Of a stretch of 64,000 bases of DNA, positions 26,984 through 35,864 are shown piece after piece. The notes beneath the pieces are model-generated. The model saw only the letters and a list, made by a program, of their open reading frames with translations. It did not search any database and was not told the DNA's origin. The stretch is taken from positions 90,297 through 154,296 of the IMG/VR virus record IMGVR_UViG_3300031951_000024, one strand, 5' to 3'. A program made the translations under genes and the position numbers. Source of the DNA: a virus. Position 1 is the first letter of the stretch, and each line of letters begins with the position of its first letter.

Positions 26984-27002
26984 GTTAATAGAAAACAAAA
27001 TA

Positions 27003-28487
27003 ATGACAAAAAATAAAAATGTTATTGAAGAGGCGTTACTTCAGATTTCAAATCTGGAGGAGTCTCTTAACAAGAATGCAGAAGGAATACTTTCTTCAAC
27101 AATGAAGGAAGAAATCAGTTCATTAGTAAAAGAATCTCTTAAAGAACAAGATGAGGTTGAAGACGATGAGGTTGATATTGAGGACACGGATGTTGATACA
27201 GATGTGGAAGATATTGATACTGATAATTTAGATGTTGATGATTCCGAAGAAGAAGATGACATGCTTGGCATGGATGACACAGAAGATGATTTTGAAATGG
27301 AATTTGATACTGATACAGAAGATGACACAATTGATTTAACCGGAGCTTCAGACGAAGAAGTTTTAACTGTGTTTAAAGCAATGGGAGATAATGATGGTGT
27401 TATTGTAAAAAAAGATGACAAAATGATACATCTATCAGATACAGAAAATGATACCGAATATCTGATACAATTAGGTGAATCTGAAATGGATGATTTTTCT
27501 GAAGTGAATGATTTTTCTGAAATGGGTTCCGATGAAGAATTGGAAGAACTCTATTCAAGAGAAGTTGATGATTTTGATTTTTACTTTTCTAAAGACGAAG
27601 AGAAAGATGAAGATGAATTTTCTTTTGATGATGAAGAAGAGGAAGATGAATTTTCTTTTGATGATGAAGAAGAGGATGATGAATTTTCTTTTGATGATGA
27701 AGAAGAGGATGAAATTATCTTTGAACTTGAGTTAGACGATACTGAGTTAGAAGACGAAATCGGCGTAGAAGAGTCAATTTACGAATCTAAAAAATCAATT
27801 AAACCTAAAGGTATCGGAATGGGTAACGCATCTAAATTCAAATATGACAAGAAACCTAATATGGGTGGTGGATTTAAAACAGTTAAAAAATCTGCTAACA
27901 AAACTATGGGTACTGGTAAAGCAAAATTTGAATACAAAGAAGGTGCTAACCTTGATGGTAAAATGAAAAAAGTTGAAGGTAAAAAAACTGAAACTAAAGA
28001 AGCGTCAAGAACATTGGCTAATGGCAAGTATTGGGGTAGAGAAGGTTTACCAAAACCAAAAGCGGCACCAAGACATTTAAGAAAAGAAGGTACTGAAGAA
28101 TTAGAAGTTTTGAGAGCAAAAAATGAAGAATACAGAAAAGCTCTTGATCTATTCAGAACTAAATTAAATGAGGTTGCCATATTTAACTCAAATCTTGCTT
28201 ATGCAACTAGATTGTTTACAGAACATTCAACAACAAAACAAGAAAAGATTAATATTCTTAGAAGATTTGACAATGTTGATACTTTAAAAGAATCAAAAAA
28301 TCTTTACAAATCTATCAAGGATGAATTAGGATCTCCAAAATCTACGGAAAATACAATCACAGAATCATTTGAGAGAACAGTCTCTAAAACACCAAGTACT
28401 GGTTCGGCTGCTAACTTAATTGAGTCTAAAACGTATGAAAATCCACAATTTTTGAGAATGAAAGACTTGATGGGAAAAATAAAATAA
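27003..28487 (+). CDS. prohead scaffold protein, T4 gp22-like position
   Basis: The start chosen is the ATG at 27003 (MTKNKNVIEEALLQI); an upstream in-frame TTG overlaps the promoter box. The protein has about 494 residues. The first two thirds are extremely acidic, with long Asp/Glu tracts and three exact 11-residue units (DEFSFDDEEE plus one residue). A basic linker (PKGIGMGNASKFKYDKKPN) follows, then a helical C-terminus typical of scaffold proteins (RAKNEEYRKALDLFRTKLNE; TEHSTTKQEKINILRRFDN). Position between gp21-like protease and capsid gene and the coiled-coil C-terminus support a scaffold; the size of the acidic region is larger than usual. Confidence 0.8.
   Translation: MTKNKNVIEEALLQISNLEESLNKNAEGILSSTMKEEISSLVKESLKEQDEVEDDEVDIEDTDVDTDVEDIDTDNLDVDDSEEEDDMLGMDDTEDDFEMEFDTDTEDDTIDLTGASDEEVLTVFKAMGDNDGVIVKKDDKMIHLSDTENDTEYLIQLGESEMDDFSEVNDFSEMGSDEELEELYSREVDDFDFYFSKDEEKDEDEFSFDDEEEEDEFSFDDEEEDDEFSFDDEEEDEIIFELELDDTELEDEIGVEESIYESKKSIKPKGIGMGNASKFKYDKKPNMGGGFKTVKKSANKTMGTGKAKFEYKEGANLDGKMKKVEGKKTETKEASRTLANGKYWGREGLPKPKAAPRHLRKEGTEELEVLRAKNEEYRKALDLFRTKLNEVAIFNSNLAYATRLFTEHSTTKQEKINILRRFDNVDTLKESKNLYKSIKDELGSPKSTENTITESFERTVSKTPSTGSAANLIESKTYENPQFLRMKDLMGKIK
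27612..27710 (+). repeat. three 33-bp tandem repeats
   Basis: Units at 27612-27644, 27645-27677 and 27678-27710 have an exact 33-base period and near-identical sequence, each encoding an 11-residue DEFSFDDEEE-type unit in the acidic region of the scaffold. Confidence 0.9.
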
Positions 28488-28506
28488 ACTTTTTAAAAGT
28501 ACATAG

Positions 28507-28514
28507 TATTTATT
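28507..28514 (+). promoter_or_regulatory. candidate late promoter box TATTTATT
   Basis: An exact box lies 31 bases before the ATG of the major capsid gene at 28546. The leader between them is A-rich and has no Shine-Dalgarno sequence. Confidence 0.55.
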
Positions 28515-28545
28515 AAATACATAAAATAAATTAAAAAAAAAGAAA

Positions 28546-30402
28546 ATGGGAGCATTATTAGAATCTGGTCTTGTTGGTAACATCGGTCTTAAGCACCTTA
28601 AAGTTATCAAAGAAGATACAATTAACAAATGGGATAAATTAGGATTCCTTGATGGACTTAAAGGTCATCTAAAAGAGAACGTGGCTCAGTTATATGAGAA
28701 CCAAGCATCTCACCTAATTAACGAAGCAACTTCAGAAGGTTCAAACGGAGCTTTTGAAACGGTTGTTTTCCCTATCGTTAGAAGAGTTTTCTCTAAATTG
28801 TTAGCTAACGATATCGTATCAGTACAAGCTATGAACTTACCAATTGGTAAATTGTTCTACTTTGTACCTCGTATCCAAGGATATAACCCAAATGAAGCTG
28901 GTAGTGTTCACTATCCACCAATTGGTTCTCCTGAAGCGGTTAATGGTGGTTATAACGTACCGGGTCAAGGTTACCCAGGAGCTGATACAGCACCTAACGC
29001 TAACGCACCTTTCTCAAAAAATCTTTATGATTTATTCTACGAAGGAGCTGAGCCAGGATTGGATCCTGCTGGTCTATTTGATTATTCTAAAGGTCGTTTT
29101 TCTGCTATCACGGCAGCGGCTACTGTTGTAAAATGGTCAAATGGTGACTTAGTTGATGCTAACAATGACGACGCTGCTTATGTTGGTAACACAAGAAAAG
29201 TTCTTATCAAACTTTGTGGGTGGAGTAACATCCCAGGTGCTGGTAAACTTATCGGACCTGACGGAAATGAAATTGATACAGAATCTTTCCTTTCTGACCT
29301 TAAAATCCTTACTAATACAGGATTAGGATTTGATGCTGCTAACGTATGTCCAGTTCCTACAGTTGGTGCATCACCACTTTTATTTAGAGTTGTAACTCAA
29401 AAATATGGTAAAGGAATTGTTGACTATGGTAGTCAATATCAAACTACATTCCCAGTTGATGGAAATGGTGGTTCTTTTAACAATATCTGTAACGCTAATG
29501 GTTGTATCATTCTTGAAGTAGATCTTTCTTGTCCTGCTTGTGCATCTTGTGGTGACACTTCACTTGATGGGTACACTGGTTCTACTCTTTCTGCTATCAC
29601 ATCTGCAACATCATTTACTGCTGTTTGGAGACGTTACGAAGAACTAGAGTTTGAAGAAAAAATCGGAGAGGTTTCTTTTGACCTTGAGTCTGTTACAGTA
29701 TCAGTTACTGAAAGAAAATTAAGAGCACAATGGTCTCCAGAGCTTGCTCAAGACGTTGCGGCATTCCATAACATTGATGCTGAAGCTGAGCTTACTGCTC
29801 TTCTTTCAGAACAAGTTGCTGCGGAAATTGACCGTGAAATCCTAAGAGACCTTCGTAAAGGTGCTGCATGGAACCTACGTTGGGATTACAATGGATGGAG
29901 AAGATTGTCTTTGACTACTTCTTACACACAGAAAGACTGGAACCAAACGTTGATTACAGCAATCAACCAGTTGTCTGCACAAATCCACAAGTCTACACTT
30001 AGAGGTGGTGCTAACTGGATTGTTGTTTCTTCTGAAGTTTCAGCTATCTTTGACGATTTAGAATACTTCCACGTATCTAACGCGTCTCCTGAGCAAGACC
30101 AATACAATATGGGTATTGAAAGAGTTGGTACTCTTGCTGGACGTTACCAAGTTTATCGTGATCCTTACTTCCCACCAAACACAATCTTGTTGGGTCACAA
30201 AGGAACATCATTGTTAGACACTGGATACATCTACGCACCATACGTACCTCTTCAGTTAACACCTACAATGTACAACCCATTCAACTTCACACCTATCAAA
30301 GGTATTATGACAAGATACGCTAAGAAAATGGTTAACAACCGTTTCTACGCTCGTATCACTGTTGATGGAGTTCGTACATTTGATTTAAGAGAATTGAGAT
30401 AA
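28546..30402 (+). CDS. major capsid protein, T4 gp23-like
   Basis: This 618-residue capsid shell protein has an N-terminal part (1-60) that is a likely scaffold-binding propeptide. ASHLINE|ATSEG fits the (I/L)xE|A maturation rule with the cut after Glu60, close to the T4 gp23 site at 65. After that come AFETVVFPIVRRVFSKLLAND and PIGKLFYFVPRI, characteristic of gp23. The HK97-type core follows with VTERKLRAQWSPELAQDVAAF and an AAEIDREILRDLRKGAAW helix. The final segment NNRFYARITVDGVRTFDLREL is also typical. Codon choice looks more C-ending than in neighbours (ATC, AAC, TAC), as for a highly expressed gene. Confidence 0.95.
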   Translation: MGALLESGLVGNIGLKHLKVIKEDTINKWDKLGFLDGLKGHLKENVAQLYENQASHLINEATSEGSNGAFETVVFPIVRRVFSKLLANDIVSVQAMNLPIGKLFYFVPRIQGYNPNEAGSVHYPPIGSPEAVNGGYNVPGQGYPGADTAPNANAPFSKNLYDLFYEGAEPGLDPAGLFDYSKGRFSAITAAATVVKWSNGDLVDANNDDAAYVGNTRKVLIKLCGWSNIPGAGKLIGPDGNEIDTESFLSDLKILTNTGLGFDAANVCPVPTVGASPLLFRVVTQKYGKGIVDYGSQYQTTFPVDGNGGSFNNICNANGCIILEVDLSCPACASCGDTSLDGYTGSTLSAITSATSFTAVWRRYEELEFEEKIGEVSFDLESVTVSVTERKLRAQWSPELAQDVAAFHNIDAEAELTALLSEQVAAEIDREILRDLRKGAAWNLRWDYNGWRRLSLTTSYTQKDWNQTLITAINQLSAQIHKSTLRGGANWIVVSSEVSAIFDDLEYFHVSNASPEQDQYNMGIERVGTLAGRYQVYRDPYFPPNTILLGHKGTSLLDTGYIYAPYVPLQLTPTMYNPFNFTPIKGIMTRYAKKMVNNRFYARITVDGVRTFDLRELR

Positions 30403-30423
30403 TCAAAACTTAAATAACCCTTG

Positions 30424-30455
30424 AAAAGGTCAGAGAAATCTGACCTTTTTTTATT
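30424..30455 (+). terminator. rho-independent terminator after the capsid gene
   Basis: AAAAGGTCAGA (30424-30434) pairs perfectly with TCTGACCTTTT (30439-30449) around a GAAA tetraloop, followed by TTTTTATTTT. It is the strongest terminator seen in the window. Confidence 0.95.
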
Positions 30456-30532
30456 TTGTTAAATAAAATATCATATATGATAAGTTATTGTTAATAATTA
30501 AATAAATCATTACATTCTTTAACCTTTTTATC

Positions 30533-30540
30533 TATTTATT
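30533..30540 (+). promoter_or_regulatory. candidate late promoter box TATTTATT
   Basis: An exact box lies 6 bases before the ATG at 30547. With initiation about 6-7 bases downstream, the mRNA would be nearly leaderless. Confidence 0.45.
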
Positions 30541-30546
30541 GTTAAT

Positions 30547-31548
30547 ATGAAAAAGTTTTTTTTATTTTTTTTAATAGTTTTTTTCCCACCATTTTTATTT
30601 TCACAAACTTTAATAAAATACGACTATATTGAATCATTCAATTGGTTAGGCGGATGGTCAGTTGGGTATGGAAATAATACCGGTTATTACGCCAACGCGT
30701 TTGTTAGTAGTACATCATCAGCAGCTTTAATCGGTACCGGTAATGGAACGTCAAACATTGAAGAAGGGGTCTATGTTTTACCAAATATCACAGGATTAGA
30801 CCAAGGATTTGAGTATGAATTTAGATTTAGATTAGGGTCTTATAAATTTGGTTCATCGTCATCTTTAAGTGCTGGTGTTGATATTGCCGATTACGTATTA
30901 CTTTATATTAGTACCGATAATACTACTTTGGTTCAAGAGATAAAAATTAATGGTTATGATAATGCGTTATGGAATTACAACACAACATTAATACAAAAAA
31001 CAGCAAGCGGGACACTCACAACATATTCAGCACAAAACGGAACTTATTCTGATATACGTTTAAAATTTACAAACGTAACACAATTTACCGCAAGAGTTTA
31101 TGTTAGAGTTAATTCCGTAGGTGAAGAATGGTGGTTAGATAATTTTGAATTGTGGCAAATGACAACCCCATTACCGGTAAGTTTAATCTCTTTTGAAGGA
31201 GATAGAGATAGTTTATGGTGGGACATATATTCAGAATATAATAATGACTATTACACAATATTACACTCAATGGATGGGTATAATTTTGAACCAAAATATA
31301 ATGTACCATCTGAAGGTAAACATAAATATTCAATTAGAAATACGATTGGTTCTGGATATTTTATTTTAAGACAAACAGATTATGATGGTAAATTTGAAAA
31401 TCTTAGTATTATCTACATTAAAGAACATAAGAATAGAATACTTATAAAAATCACAAATTTAATGGGACAAGCGGTGTTAAATATGAAAGAAGGTGAAATA
31501 TATTTACTTATATATGATGATGGTTTTATAGAAAAAACTATGAAATAA
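30547..31548 (+). CDS. secreted protein with T9SS-cargo-like C-terminal region
   Basis: This 333-residue protein has a clear signal peptide (MKKFFLFFLIVFFPPFLFSQ) and a beta-sandwich-like domain (about 25-200, rich in Ser, Gly and Tyr, with WWLDNFELWQM). The linker PLPVSLISFEGDRD (from residue 208) is the hallmark PLPVELISF sequence of Bacteroidota secreted proteins, followed by the usual YNNDYYTILHSMDGYNFE and YFILRQTDYDGKFE strands. It ends NLMGQ...IYDDGFIEKTMK, like a type A T9SS sorting signal. It is probably exported and possibly surface-anchored in the host. This is a bacterial-type gene in a phage, placed directly after the capsid terminator. Confidence 0.75.
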   Translation: MKKFFLFFLIVFFPPFLFSQTLIKYDYIESFNWLGGWSVGYGNNTGYYANAFVSSTSSAALIGTGNGTSNIEEGVYVLPNITGLDQGFEYEFRFRLGSYKFGSSSSLSAGVDIADYVLLYISTDNTTLVQEIKINGYDNALWNYNTTLIQKTASGTLTTYSAQNGTYSDIRLKFTNVTQFTARVYVRVNSVGEEWWLDNFELWQMTTPLPVSLISFEGDRDSLWWDIYSEYNNDYYTILHSMDGYNFEPKYNVPSEGKHKYSIRNTIGSGYFILRQTDYDGKFENLSIIYIKEHKNRILIKITNLMGQAVLNMKEGEIYLLIYDDGFIEKTMK

Positions 31549-31719
31549 ACTATCATACAAAATTTTACCCCATTTAAGTATTTTTACCTAACCATTCGTA
31601 TGTAGTACTTATACTACTATAGAGCGTACCCCTTAATTTAAAAATACTATACCCCCCACAAAAGGACTTTATACCATTATATGACTAACTATGTGTATAC
31701 AATAAAAAATATACACATT
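31549..31719. other. AT-rich intergenic gap without a gene
   Basis: The 171 bases between two secreted-protein genes hold no convincing coding frame, hairpin or TATTTAT box. It contains several short C-runs (ACCCC, ATACCCCCCAC) unusual for this genome, at about 31569 and 31651. Nothing more can be supported. Confidence 0.4.
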
Positions 31720-33705
31720 ATGAAAAATTTAATAGTAACAATTTTAACAATTTTAACAACAACAATTAGTGTCTTATCTCAGGACAACGTATGGGTAAAA
31801 ATCCCAAATTATGAATCAAAAAGAACTGAGGTTTTAAATTCAATCTCAGACCTTAGTATTACAGAAATAAAAAAGGCGTTTCCATCATCACATAATTCTG
31901 AATTACAACAAGTTTATCAAATAAATTGTAATTGTGATGTTAATGAATTACTAGTAAGAACTTCTAAAAATAATAATTTTGTTAAACCTGAATTAGGTCC
32001 TGAATATAAAACTCTTGACACCCCAAACGACATCTCAGTTTTTATGTACGATTACGCACTTAATTCAATAAACGCTGAACAAGCTTGGGATATCACACAC
32101 GGAGATACTTCAGTAGTTATTGCTATTACAGATGCAAACTATTACCACAATCACGAAGATCTTGGTGGTAAAATTACTTATAGAACAATTGACAACTATA
32201 GTACTGATTATACTCATGGTACCGCGGTAGCTATAACAGCTGCAGGTAACACAAATAATTTCGCCGGTAAAAGTTCAATTGGTTACAATTCAAAGTTACA
32301 ACTAAGAGTTATGGATTATAATGAATTACTTGAAGCAACTTATTCAGGAGCAAGAGTAATAAACGCTAGTTGGGCTTCTAGTTGTTATTTTAACTATTAC
32401 GCACAACAAGTTATAAATGAGGTTCATAACAACGGTTCTGTTATAATAGCAGCCGCTGGTAACGGAAGTACTTGTGGTGGGTCAGTAAACGAAGTTTATC
32501 CTGCATCATACGAACACGTAATTTCAGTTACATCTGTTGGACCGAACAACAATCACGAAAGATTCATCGGCAACCCAAATTCAACACACCAACACAATAA
32601 TAAAGTAGATATTTCGGCTCCTGGATACGACATAGTGTTGTCAACATCACCGGGTCAATATGTTACAGGAAATGGTTCTTCTTTCGCCACACCACTTGTT
32701 TCAGGAACCGTAGCTTTGATGTTATCTGTTAATCCTTGTTTAACTCCCGATCAAATTGAGTATATTCTTAAAGAAACTGCTGATAGCTCAATTTATGAAG
32801 TTAACCAAAACTATATTGGTATGTTAGGTTCAGGTAAATTAGATTCTTATAAAGCTGTTTTAATGGCAAAAAAATTCAATACGATTGAGGGTGAACTAAT
32901 AACTGATGTTAATTGTGTTGATTCAAAAAGACAGGCAAAATTTAACAACATTACAGGTCAAGTTCCTTTATCTTTTGAATGGTCTAATGGTAGTACTAAT
33001 GATAAAATAGAAGTAGATTCTACTGGTTTTTATAGTATAGAAGTTAAAGATGTTAAAGGTTGTAAATTTTACTCAGAAAGAGAAATTGAATCTTACAGTG
33101 AAATAACAACACAATCCGAAATTAATCATGTAACGTGTTATGGTTTTGAAAATGGTGGGATAAGTGTTTCAACACAAGGTGGTGATTCTACTTTAACTTA
33201 TGAATGGTCAAATGGTAACACATTAAGTACTATGACAAATTTAAAACCTGGGTACTATCAGGTAAATGTAACAGACCAATCAGGGTGTGTTGTAATGGAA
33301 GATTTTACAATTAACGAACCCGAACTACTTGTTACAAGTTTAAATTACGTACAACCAACTCAAAATACCTTTGGATCAATTGATTTAGATGTGGTTGGTG
33401 GTACTAAACCGTATAACTATCAATGGAATCATGGTGAAATTAGTGAGGATTTAAATAGTGTGGTATCGGATTTTTATGAGGTATTAGTTACAGATGATAA
33501 TGGATGTATGTCCTCTGAGAATGTAATTTTATCTAATTTAACAGAAGAAATATTAAATATAGGAGAAATAATAAACACTAATGAAAAATTAAATCCAGAA
33601 ATTGTTTTAGATATGAACGGAAAACAAATTAGATTTGATAATGCCCCCGTTGGTTTTTACTTTATGGTTGAGGGTGGGGTAATAAAAAGAATATATAAAA
33701 GTTAA
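31720..33705 (+). CDS. secreted subtilisin-like protease with SprB repeats
   Basis: The start chosen is the ATG at 31720, which begins a signal peptide (MKNLIVTILTILTTTISVLSQ); an earlier in-frame ATG at 31681 would bury it. The protein has about 661 residues. The S8 domain has all catalytic positions: Asp138 (VIAITDANYYHNHEDL), His166 (THGTAVAI), oxyanion Asn248 (IIAAAGNGS) and Ser321 (GNGSSFATPLVSG). Residues about 400-607 form three SprB-like repeats (HVTCYGFENGGISVS, SWNG-type cores, VTDQSGC). The end, DMNGKQIRFDNAPVGFYFMV, resembles a T9SS sorting domain. It looks like an exported, probably active protease. Confidence 0.85.
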   Translation: MKNLIVTILTILTTTISVLSQDNVWVKIPNYESKRTEVLNSISDLSITEIKKAFPSSHNSELQQVYQINCNCDVNELLVRTSKNNNFVKPELGPEYKTLDTPNDISVFMYDYALNSINAEQAWDITHGDTSVVIAITDANYYHNHEDLGGKITYRTIDNYSTDYTHGTAVAITAAGNTNNFAGKSSIGYNSKLQLRVMDYNELLEATYSGARVINASWASSCYFNYYAQQVINEVHNNGSVIIAAAGNGSTCGGSVNEVYPASYEHVISVTSVGPNNNHERFIGNPNSTHQHNNKVDISAPGYDIVLSTSPGQYVTGNGSSFATPLVSGTVALMLSVNPCLTPDQIEYILKETADSSIYEVNQNYIGMLGSGKLDSYKAVLMAKKFNTIEGELITDVNCVDSKRQAKFNNITGQVPLSFEWSNGSTNDKIEVDSTGFYSIEVKDVKGCKFYSEREIESYSEITTQSEINHVTCYGFENGGISVSTQGGDSTLTYEWSNGNTLSTMTNLKPGYYQVNVTDQSGCVVMEDFTINEPELLVTSLNYVQPTQNTFGSIDLDVVGGTKPYNYQWNHGEISEDLNSVVSDFYEVLVTDDNGCMSSENVILSNLTEEILNIGEIINTNEKLNPEIVLDMNGKQIRFDNAPVGFYFMVEGGVIKRIYKS

Positions 33706-33710
33706 AAAAA

Positions 33711-34034
33711 ATGAAAATAGAACTTATTCTTGAAGAGGCTAAAATTAGGGTTATAAATATGGTGGATGACCATTGTTGGGAAGTTATACGGGACCTATTA
33801 GATGAGATAAATAAAAGTTCTAACGATAAAAATATAAAATCCATAAGTGATATTGAAGAAACTTTAGAAATGATTAGGGGGGTTCAGAGGTTTAAACAAA
33901 AAGTAACTGATGAAATAAAAGACAAAACAACTCTGTCTGAAATATTAAATCTTTGTGAAGATGATTTAGTTAAAGAGGATGAAGAAGAAATATTAACGGC
34001 CTTTTTTGGTTATGAAATAAAAATAAAAAAATGA
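33711..34034 (+). CDS. small helical hypothetical protein
   Basis: This 107-residue acidic, helical protein (KIELILEEAKIRVINMVDD; ISDIEETLEMIRGVQRFKQK) has no recognised family. It overlaps the next gene at ATGA, so both products are probably made together. It could be a partner of the SiaC-like protein, but that is inference from coupling only. Confidence 0.6.
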   Translation: MKIELILEEAKIRVINMVDDHCWEVIRDLLDEINKSSNDKNIKSISDIEETLEMIRGVQRFKQKVTDEIKDKTTLSEILNLCEDDLVKEDEEEILTAFFGYEIKIKK

Positions 34035-34408
34035 GAACAACACTATCAGAAAAAACTAATACAACACCAAAAGTTGTTTTTAATCATAACAACAATACTT
34101 TGAGTATTGAGGGTAAATCAATATTGTTTGAACCAGAATTATTTTGGTCATTAATAATAAACCAAATTAAAAAATATGAGATAAAAACAATTATGGTAAA
34201 ATTAAATCACATTAACACCAATTCTATACTCCACTTAATTAAGTTAATCAATCTTAAACAAAATAATGTTATTTGGTTTTATGAGGAATCTGACGAAGAC
34301 CTACTTGAATTAGGTAAAGATTTGGAGATATTGTCAAATAATTTATTTGAATTTGTTGTTTCTGATAATATAGAACTTAGTTTTACCGACTTAAAAGTGG
34401 TAGTATAA
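34031..34408 (+). CDS. possible SiaC/DUF1987-family regulator
   Basis: This 125-residue protein follows the DUF1987 (SiaC) layout: TTPKVVFNHNNNTLSIEGKS near residue 12, an FEPELFWSLI-type helix, LNHINTNSILHLIKLI at the place of the phosphorylated Thr/Ser motif (YFNTSS in the family), then NVIWFYEESDEDLLELGKDLE. SiaC proteins are phosphorylation-switched regulators of diguanylate cyclases or sigma-control circuits. Here the Asn-Thr-Asn-Ser could still hold a phosphorylatable Thr. The similarity is by eye and moderate. No kinase (SiaB) or cyclase (SiaD) gene is in the window. Confidence 0.45.
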   Translation: MRTTLSEKTNTTPKVVFNHNNNTLSIEGKSILFEPELFWSLIINQIKKYEIKTIMVKLNHINTNSILHLIKLINLKQNNVIWFYEESDEDLLELGKDLEILSNNLFEFVVSDNIELSFTDLKVVV

Positions 34409-34450
34409 ACAAATAACATCAAAAAACTTGATTATAACATTTATTTTTGA

Positions 34451-34458
34451 TATTTATA
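34451..34458 (+). promoter_or_regulatory. candidate late promoter box TATTTATA
   Basis: An exact box lies 17 bases before the ATG at 34476, which supports that start over an in-frame ATG at 34428 upstream of the box. Confidence 0.5.
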
Positions 34459-34475
34459 ATAATAAAAACGTAGTT

Positions 34476-35864
34476 ATGAAAAATTTAATATTATTTATTT
34501 TTACTTTATTAATGACTTTTTCAGGATTGTCACAGTATTGTAATACCGCAACAACAAATGAGACAATTACTCCAACAACAACCTTACAATATACGCCAGC
34601 TTATGCCGCTGGTCGTAGAGCGTTTAATTTTTATGCTGAAGCGGGTAATGAATACACCTTTTCTACTGTAGGTCAAACTACGGTAGATACATATCTTCGT
34701 TTATATTCTACAGCAACTGGAGGTTCAGTTTTAGCGTGGAGTGATGATTATTTTAATACACAATCAGAAATAACATGGTATTGTACTACTTCAGGTAATT
34801 ATTCAATACTTTTAACTCGTTGGTCTGCCTCAAGTACATGTAACACCATAAACGCTAGTGCAATAGTTAAGTATCAAAAAGGTAGTACGGCAGGAAGTAC
34901 CATAGTAAGTATAGGTAGTGGTGAAGGTGTTGTTTATAACGCACCCGCCAATCATTACTACAAATATGGGTGGTCTGAAATAATTTATTTACAGTCGGAA
35001 ATTAATACAGAAGGAAACATTACAAAAATACGTTTCCAAGTAGACCCAACCACACCAGGTCCTTATACCGCAACAAACCAAAAAATATATATGGGTCACA
35101 CAACACTATCAGTATTACCCTCACCGGTTAGTGAAAACGCACAAACAAATTATGTATCATCTAACTATACATTGGTTTATGATGGTAGTGTTACTTGGAA
35201 TATTGGGTGGAACGAAATTGCACTACAAACACCATTTCCTTGGAATAACACAAATAACTTACTTATAAAATGGGAAAATAGAAATGGTACATATACTTTT
35301 GACGAACCTTGGTTTTATTACACATCAAAAACTAATACGGTAGGGTATAGTCACCAAGATGCGTCATATCCCACGTCAAATGGTGTACAATCTAGTCTTA
35401 GACCAAATATAAAAATAGCACTTTCAGATCCAAACCCATTACCTGTTGAATTATCAACTTTTAATGGTGTGAATAAAGGTCCAAATAATTATTTATTTTG
35501 GTCAACTGTATCTGAACAAAATACAAGCCACTTTAACCTACAAAAAAGTAGAGATGGTGAAATATGGACTACTATCGCAACACTAAACGCAGCAGGAAAT
35601 TCAACACAAGAAATAACCTACGATGTTGTTGATTTTAAAGTTGACCCAAACATAAACTATTATAGATTACAACAATATGATTTAAATGGTGTTTATGACA
35701 CATTTGGACCAATAACTATAAATAATATAGATTTAGAAAGTAAAAAAACTATAATTAAATATGTTAATTTAAATGGTCAGGAAATTGATCCTGAAAAACT
35801 TAAAATTTCTGATGTTTATGTAGAAATATATGATGATGGGACAATGAGAAAGGTTATTAGATGA
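34476..35864 (+). CDS. secreted PPC-like protein with T9SS-cargo-like C-terminus
   Basis: The start chosen is the ATG at 34476, giving a signal peptide (MKNLILFIFTLLMTFSGLSQ). About 462 residues. Residues 22-140 resemble a PPC-type beta domain (FNFYAEAGNEYTFSTVG, TYLRLYSTATGG, ITWYCTTSGNYSILLT). A second beta domain follows (IVSIGSGEGVVYNAPAN...). PLPVELSTFNGVNKGPNNYL from about residue 321 is the classic Bacteroidota linker, then HFNLQKSRDGEIW, INYYRLQQYDLNGVYD and a sorting-type end NLNGQEIDPEKL...VEIYDDGTMRKVIR. Domains of this kind carry cargo to the surface by T9SS. It overlaps the following membrane protein gene by ATGA. Confidence 0.8.
   Translation: MKNLILFIFTLLMTFSGLSQYCNTATTNETITPTTTLQYTPAYAAGRRAFNFYAEAGNEYTFSTVGQTTVDTYLRLYSTATGGSVLAWSDDYFNTQSEITWYCTTSGNYSILLTRWSASSTCNTINASAIVKYQKGSTAGSTIVSIGSGEGVVYNAPANHYYKYGWSEIIYLQSEINTEGNITKIRFQVDPTTPGPYTATNQKIYMGHTTLSVLPSPVSENAQTNYVSSNYTLVYDGSVTWNIGWNEIALQTPFPWNNTNNLLIKWENRNGTYTFDEPWFYYTSKTNTVGYSHQDASYPTSNGVQSSLRPNIKIALSDPNPLPVELSTFNGVNKGPNNYLFWSTVSEQNTSHFNLQKSRDGEIWTTIATLNAAGNSTQEITYDVVDFKVDPNINYYRLQQYDLNGVYDTFGPITINNIDLESKKTIIKYVNLNGQEIDPEKLKISDVYVEIYDDGTMRKVIR

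Noticed and set aside
27041-27421. Minus-strand Ser-rich frame opposite the acidic scaffold region
   Set aside because: Asp/Glu codons read backwards give Ser/Ile/Val runs; the plus-strand scaffold is the real gene.
28546-30402. Different codon choice in the capsid gene as a sign of transfer
   Set aside because: More C-ending codons are expected for the most highly expressed virion gene; the sequence is otherwise a normal gp23-like protein in the expected place.
31681-31719. Upstream ATG at 31681 as start of the subtilisin gene
   Set aside because: It would place 13 polar residues before a clear signal peptide that begins at the ATG at 31720.
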